A stretch of DNA of 64,000 nt from Glaciecola siphonariae (GTDB taxonomy: Bacteria; Pseudomonadota; Gammaproteobacteria; Enterobacterales; Alteromonadaceae): NCBI RefSeq assembly GCF_042652645.1, contig NZ_JBHSGU010000009.1, positions 178,067 through 242,066 on the forward strand, read 5' to 3'. How positions within the stretch are numbered: the stretch's first letter is position 1; each line of letters starts with the position of its first letter. Positions 61,935 through 64,000 of this stretch are shown here, one piece after another. Below the pieces are notes generated by a model. The model was not told the DNA's origin, did no database searches, and was given only the letters and a program-made list of their open reading frames with translations. A program made the position numbers and the translations under genes.

Positions 61935-63029
61935 GTGATGGGAAAAATACATTTAAGTGATATCTTTAACCAAGCATTGGTTGGCTACCAGCAATCGCAT
62001 CGCATGAGTGTGCAACAGCATAGAGCGTGTCGGAGTATTTTAGCCTGCCGTACAGGTAAGCTAGGCTATCAAGTTTGGAAATGTAACCAGTGCGCTGAAC
62101 AAAAGCGTATTGGCTGTAGCTGCCGTGATAGACATTGCCCTCGCTGCCAAGAGAAGGTGACGCAAGACTGGGTAGAGAAACAATCTAAGCAAGTGGTGAC
62201 AGGTGGTTATTTCCACTTGGTATTTACGCTGCCGCACGAGTTAAACGTGCTAGCGCAACATAAACCCAAAGTCGTGTATGCCGCCTTATTTACGTCAGTG
62301 TGGCAAACGATGCAAAAGTTTACTGCCAATCGCCATGGGCGGGATAGTCAATTGGGTATGTTAAGTGTTTTACATACTTGGGGGCAAAACTTGGGACAGC
62401 ATATTCACCTACATTGTTTAGTCCCTGCCGGTGTACTTAACCGAGAGCAGCGATGGTGTGAGCATAAAAAATGCTATCTTTATCCAGTCAAGGCCTTGTC
62501 TGCTGTGTTTAGAGGCAAGATGATAGCTTTACTCGTAGAAAAAGGGATTGATACCAATACACTTCATTTACCGAAGAAATGGTGCGTCTACGCCAAGCAG
62601 AGCCTTCATAGTACGAAGATGGTGTTGCGTTATCTGGCGCGGTATACCAGAAGAGGCATGATGTCGGAGTCTAGATTGTTGTCATACTCGAACGACCAGG
62701 TAAGGTTCAAGTACAAGGATTATCGAGACAATAAACATAAAGTAATGAGCTTAACAACTCATGAGTTTATAAGACGATATTTACTGCATGTGTTGCCAAA
62801 AGGATTTATGCGGATAAGGTACTATGGTTTTTTAGCCAATGCTTGTCGCCAGAAAAAAGTCGCTTCGATACAAAAGCAGCAAGGATTTGCACAGAAAAAA
62901 ATGGCGCGAGAAGATCAAATACCGCAAAGTGTTGCATGGCCTTGTACTGAGTGTAAGTTGGGTCACTTGACGCTAATGACGATCATATTGCCGATACTAT
63001 CAATAAAGAGCTTTATAAATACGACTTAA
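61935..63029 (+). CDS. IS91-family transposase (HUH, rolling-circle type)
   Basis: 364 aa (GTG 61935, or ATG 61938). An N-terminal zinc ribbon (CNQCAEQKRIGCSCRDRHCPRCQ-type, cysteines near 54-76) is followed by the HUH motif in GQHIHLHCLVPAG and the tyrosine region in YLARYTRRGM. These enzymes move one DNA strand by rolling-circle replication and target GAAC/CAAG-like tetramers. The C-terminus is a little short compared with ~400-aa relatives, but the frame is otherwise intact. Gene order and zero spacing indicate coupling with the recombinase. Confidence 0.92.
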   Translation: MMGKIHLSDIFNQALVGYQQSHRMSVQQHRACRSILACRTGKLGYQVWKCNQCAEQKRIGCSCRDRHCPRCQEKVTQDWVEKQSKQVVTGGYFHLVFTLPHELNVLAQHKPKVVYAALFTSVWQTMQKFTANRHGRDSQLGMLSVLHTWGQNLGQHIHLHCLVPAGVLNREQRWCEHKKCYLYPVKALSAVFRGKMIALLVEKGIDTNTLHLPKKWCVYAKQSLHSTKMVLRYLARYTRRGMMSESRLLSYSNDQVRFKYKDYRDNKHKVMSLTTHEFIRRYLLHVLPKGFMRIRYYGFLANACRQKKVASIQKQQGFAQKKMAREDQIPQSVAWPCTECKLGHLTLMTIILPILSIKSFINTT

Positions 63030-63301
63030 CTAACTTGCTAGCGAAGAGTATTAATCATTGCAAATGGCTTGCATAAGCGAGAGAGGTCTCGTTGTGCTAA
63101 AAATGAGTGAGGCTTGCAAAACGTATAAAACACGGCGTATTATCGTAGAAATCGTCGAACAAGCCGCAGTAAACACTATAGATTGAGGGAATATGTTAAT
63201 ACAGACAAGGATCGTGGATTTATCAAATATTAATTACAAAAAAGCAAATTCCTATAGCATATGCCTTGCCAATAACCTCACCCAACCATCTACAGGGCTA
63301 A
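63030..63301. other. non-coding stretch after the transposase
   Basis: 272 bases with no credible gene. It contains CGAGA-GAGG-TCTCG (about 63079-63092), a small hairpin of the kind expected near an IS91 origin of transfer, and AT-rich sequence before the first attC-like site. Confidence 0.45.
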
Positions 63302-63355
63302 GTTCAACAAACAATTCTTTTGCCGTAGCGGCAAAAGAATACTAAAGCGTTAGGC
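63302..63355 (+). other. attC-like integron recombination site 1
   Basis: A perfect right core GTTAGGC (63349-63355) preceded by AAAGC, and a 12-bp stem ATTCTTTTGCCG-TAG-CGGCAAAAGAAT at 63314-63340. The left side begins GTTCAACAAAC, where a usual attC would have a pyrimidine-rich core before AAC. Length (54 bp) fits short attC sites. Confidence 0.75.
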
Positions 63356-63367
63356 ATCTCGTAACGC

Positions 63368-63781
63368 ATGACTGACTTTTCAAAGAAGTGTTTAACCCAA
63401 ATTTTTGTTGATAGACGACACAAAGATGTCCATCAAGCTTGGCAAGATCATTCCAACAAGGGCTTCCATATTTGTTACGAGGTCAATTTGGTCTTTTCAG
63501 ATAAATCGGTTTTTATAATTAAACCGAGTGAGGTTGAAATTGAGGGCAGATATCCTGCACTTGGGCTAAGTGTTGAGCAAGAAGCTACGTGCAATGTATC
63601 AACTAAATTTGAGGTTTCTGAGCTACCGATGACAATCAATTGTGCAAGTTATAGCGATTATTTGGGTGAGGATGCTGATAATGAAATTACTTTGCGCTTT
63701 GAGCATAAACTTGAAATTGCCATCAGGCATGTTTTTCCTCCAATGACACTCGGTATTAAAGTGAGAGGAGTAGATGCCTAA
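63368..63781 (+). CDS. unrecognised cassette-encoded protein
   Basis: 137 aa, no recognised domain. Starts 12 bases after the attC1 core and its stop codon falls inside the core of attC2, the tight fit of an integron gene cassette. The protein is soluble, without signal peptide or helices in the membrane; it is predicted to be mostly beta-strand from alternating patterns (FHICYEVNLVFSDKSVFIIKPSEVEIEG). Nothing in the sequence shows what it does. Confidence 0.8.
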   Translation: MTDFSKKCLTQIFVDRRHKDVHQAWQDHSNKGFHICYEVNLVFSDKSVFIIKPSEVEIEGRYPALGLSVEQEATCNVSTKFEVSELPMTINCASYSDYLGEDADNEITLRFEHKLEIAIRHVFPPMTLGIKVRGVDA

Positions 63782-63907
63782 CAAAAGTTTAAAGCCATTC
63801 GCTGTCGCTCATTCGGACTCAGCGCATTTAGAGACAACTGCGTTTTGCTTCGCAAAATTATCGCAGTTGTCTCTAAATACACTAAGCCGCTTAAACGAGC
63901 GTTAGCC
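63776..63907 (+). other. attC-like integron recombination site 2
   Basis: Starts with the core GCCTAAC (63776-63782) and ends with GTTAGCC (63901-63907). Between them is a long imperfect palindrome: ATTTAGAGACAACTGCG pairs with CGCAGTTGTCTCTAAAT around a short TTTGCTTCGCAAA hairpin. At 132 bp it has the size of the large attC sites in Vibrio-type chromosomal integrons. Confidence 0.88.
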
Positions 63908-63921
63908 ACTTGGAGGTTTAA

Positions 63922-64000
63922 ATGGAAATGAACCAAGTCACTCTTCCAGTCTACAACATGGAAGAAGCGGTAAAGTTCTATCTGGTTCTTGGTTTTATAC
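63922..64000 (+). CDS. VOC/glyoxalase-family protein, 5' part (runs off window)
   Basis: ATG 63922, preceded by GGAGG at about 63912, starts MEMNQVTLPVYNMEEAVKFY followed by LVLGFI. The pattern VTLPVxNMEEAVKFYxxLGF is the first beta-alpha-beta unit of the vicinal oxygen chelate superfamily (glyoxalase, bleomycin or fosfomycin resistance, dioxygenases). Only 26 residues are visible. Location 14 bases after attC2 marks it as the second cassette gene. Confidence 0.75.
   Translation, partial: MEMNQVTLPVYNMEEAVKFYLVLGFI

Larger units (their letters stand above)
61104..63029 (+). mobile_element. IS91-family insertion sequence, coding core
   Basis: The recombinase and transposase genes define the element core. 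Its real ends (terIS on the left, oriIS on the right) lie outside these coordinates and were not identified with certainty; a GTTC at 63302-63305, immediately before the attC arm, is a possible right junction. Confidence 0.8.
63302..64000 (+). mobile_element. integron gene-cassette array (partial)
   Basis: Two attC-like sites with same-strand genes between and after them. No integrase (intI) or attI is in the window, so this is either the tail of an array whose integrase lies further downstream or a CALIN (attC cluster lacking integrase). Confidence 0.75.

Overview
The window looks like chromosomal DNA from a marine gammaproteobacterium of the Alteromonadales (Alteromonas/Glaciecola type). 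This rests on close E. coli-like versions of SecE, NusG, L11/L1/L10/L7-L12, RpoB (1342 aa), RpoC, S12, S7, EF-G, EF-Tu, FolE, FolM, PyrC and DbpA, moderate G+C, a TonB-dependent receptor and several membrane GGDEF proteins. The genus assignment is inference; no database search was possible.

Layout. 1-5.7 kb: end of an AbgT-type transporter, ferrochelatase, small DUF4112 and DUF2237 proteins, a UbiG methyltransferase, a glutathione S-transferase-like protein and a diguanylate cyclase. 5.9-12 kb: the ligase-associated DNA repair module (ATP-dependent ligase, MBL-fold exonuclease, Lhr-type helicase, PdeM phosphoesterase) as two divergent gene pairs. 12.1-17.7 kb: an overlapping minus-strand run folM - TonB receptor - aguA - aguB, divergent from folE. 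17.7-30.2 kb: metabolic and envelope genes (M24 peptidase-like lipoprotein, TPR lipoprotein, GH13 amylase, aldo/keto reductase, lipocalin, DinB-like and PhnA-like proteins, an OlsF-like ornithine lipid synthase, pyrC, dbpA). 30.2-38.5 kb: a compound palindromic repeat, a ygaVP-like sulfur-sensing pair divergent from a MAPEG gene, an ABC exporter, a degenerate GGDEF protein, a TPR protein, a pesticin-type muramidase coupled to a lipoprotein, and a nitroreductase.

38.8-60.5 kb is the transcription/translation cluster: tRNA-Trp, secE-nusG, rplKAJL-rpoBC, rpsL-rpsG-fusA-tuf. It is interrupted between nusG and rplK by a four-gene minus-strand operon (PBP-like protein, porin-like protein, GGDEF protein, SGNH hydrolase). 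Intrinsic terminators follow nusG, rplL (attenuator-like), rpoC, rpsG and tuf.

60.5-64 kb is accessory DNA directly downstream of tuf: an IS91-family element with a companion tyrosine recombinase, then what looks like an integron gene-cassette array (two attC-like sites, an unrecognised 137-aa cassette protein, and the start of a VOC/glyoxalase-family cassette gene that leaves the window). No integron integrase is visible.

Best candidates for new biology: the cassette array beside the IS91-type element; the muramidase/lipoprotein pair; the PBP-porin-GGDEF-SGNH operon; the TonB receptor coupled to agmatine catabolism; and the ygaVP/MAPEG intergenic region with two related palindromes.
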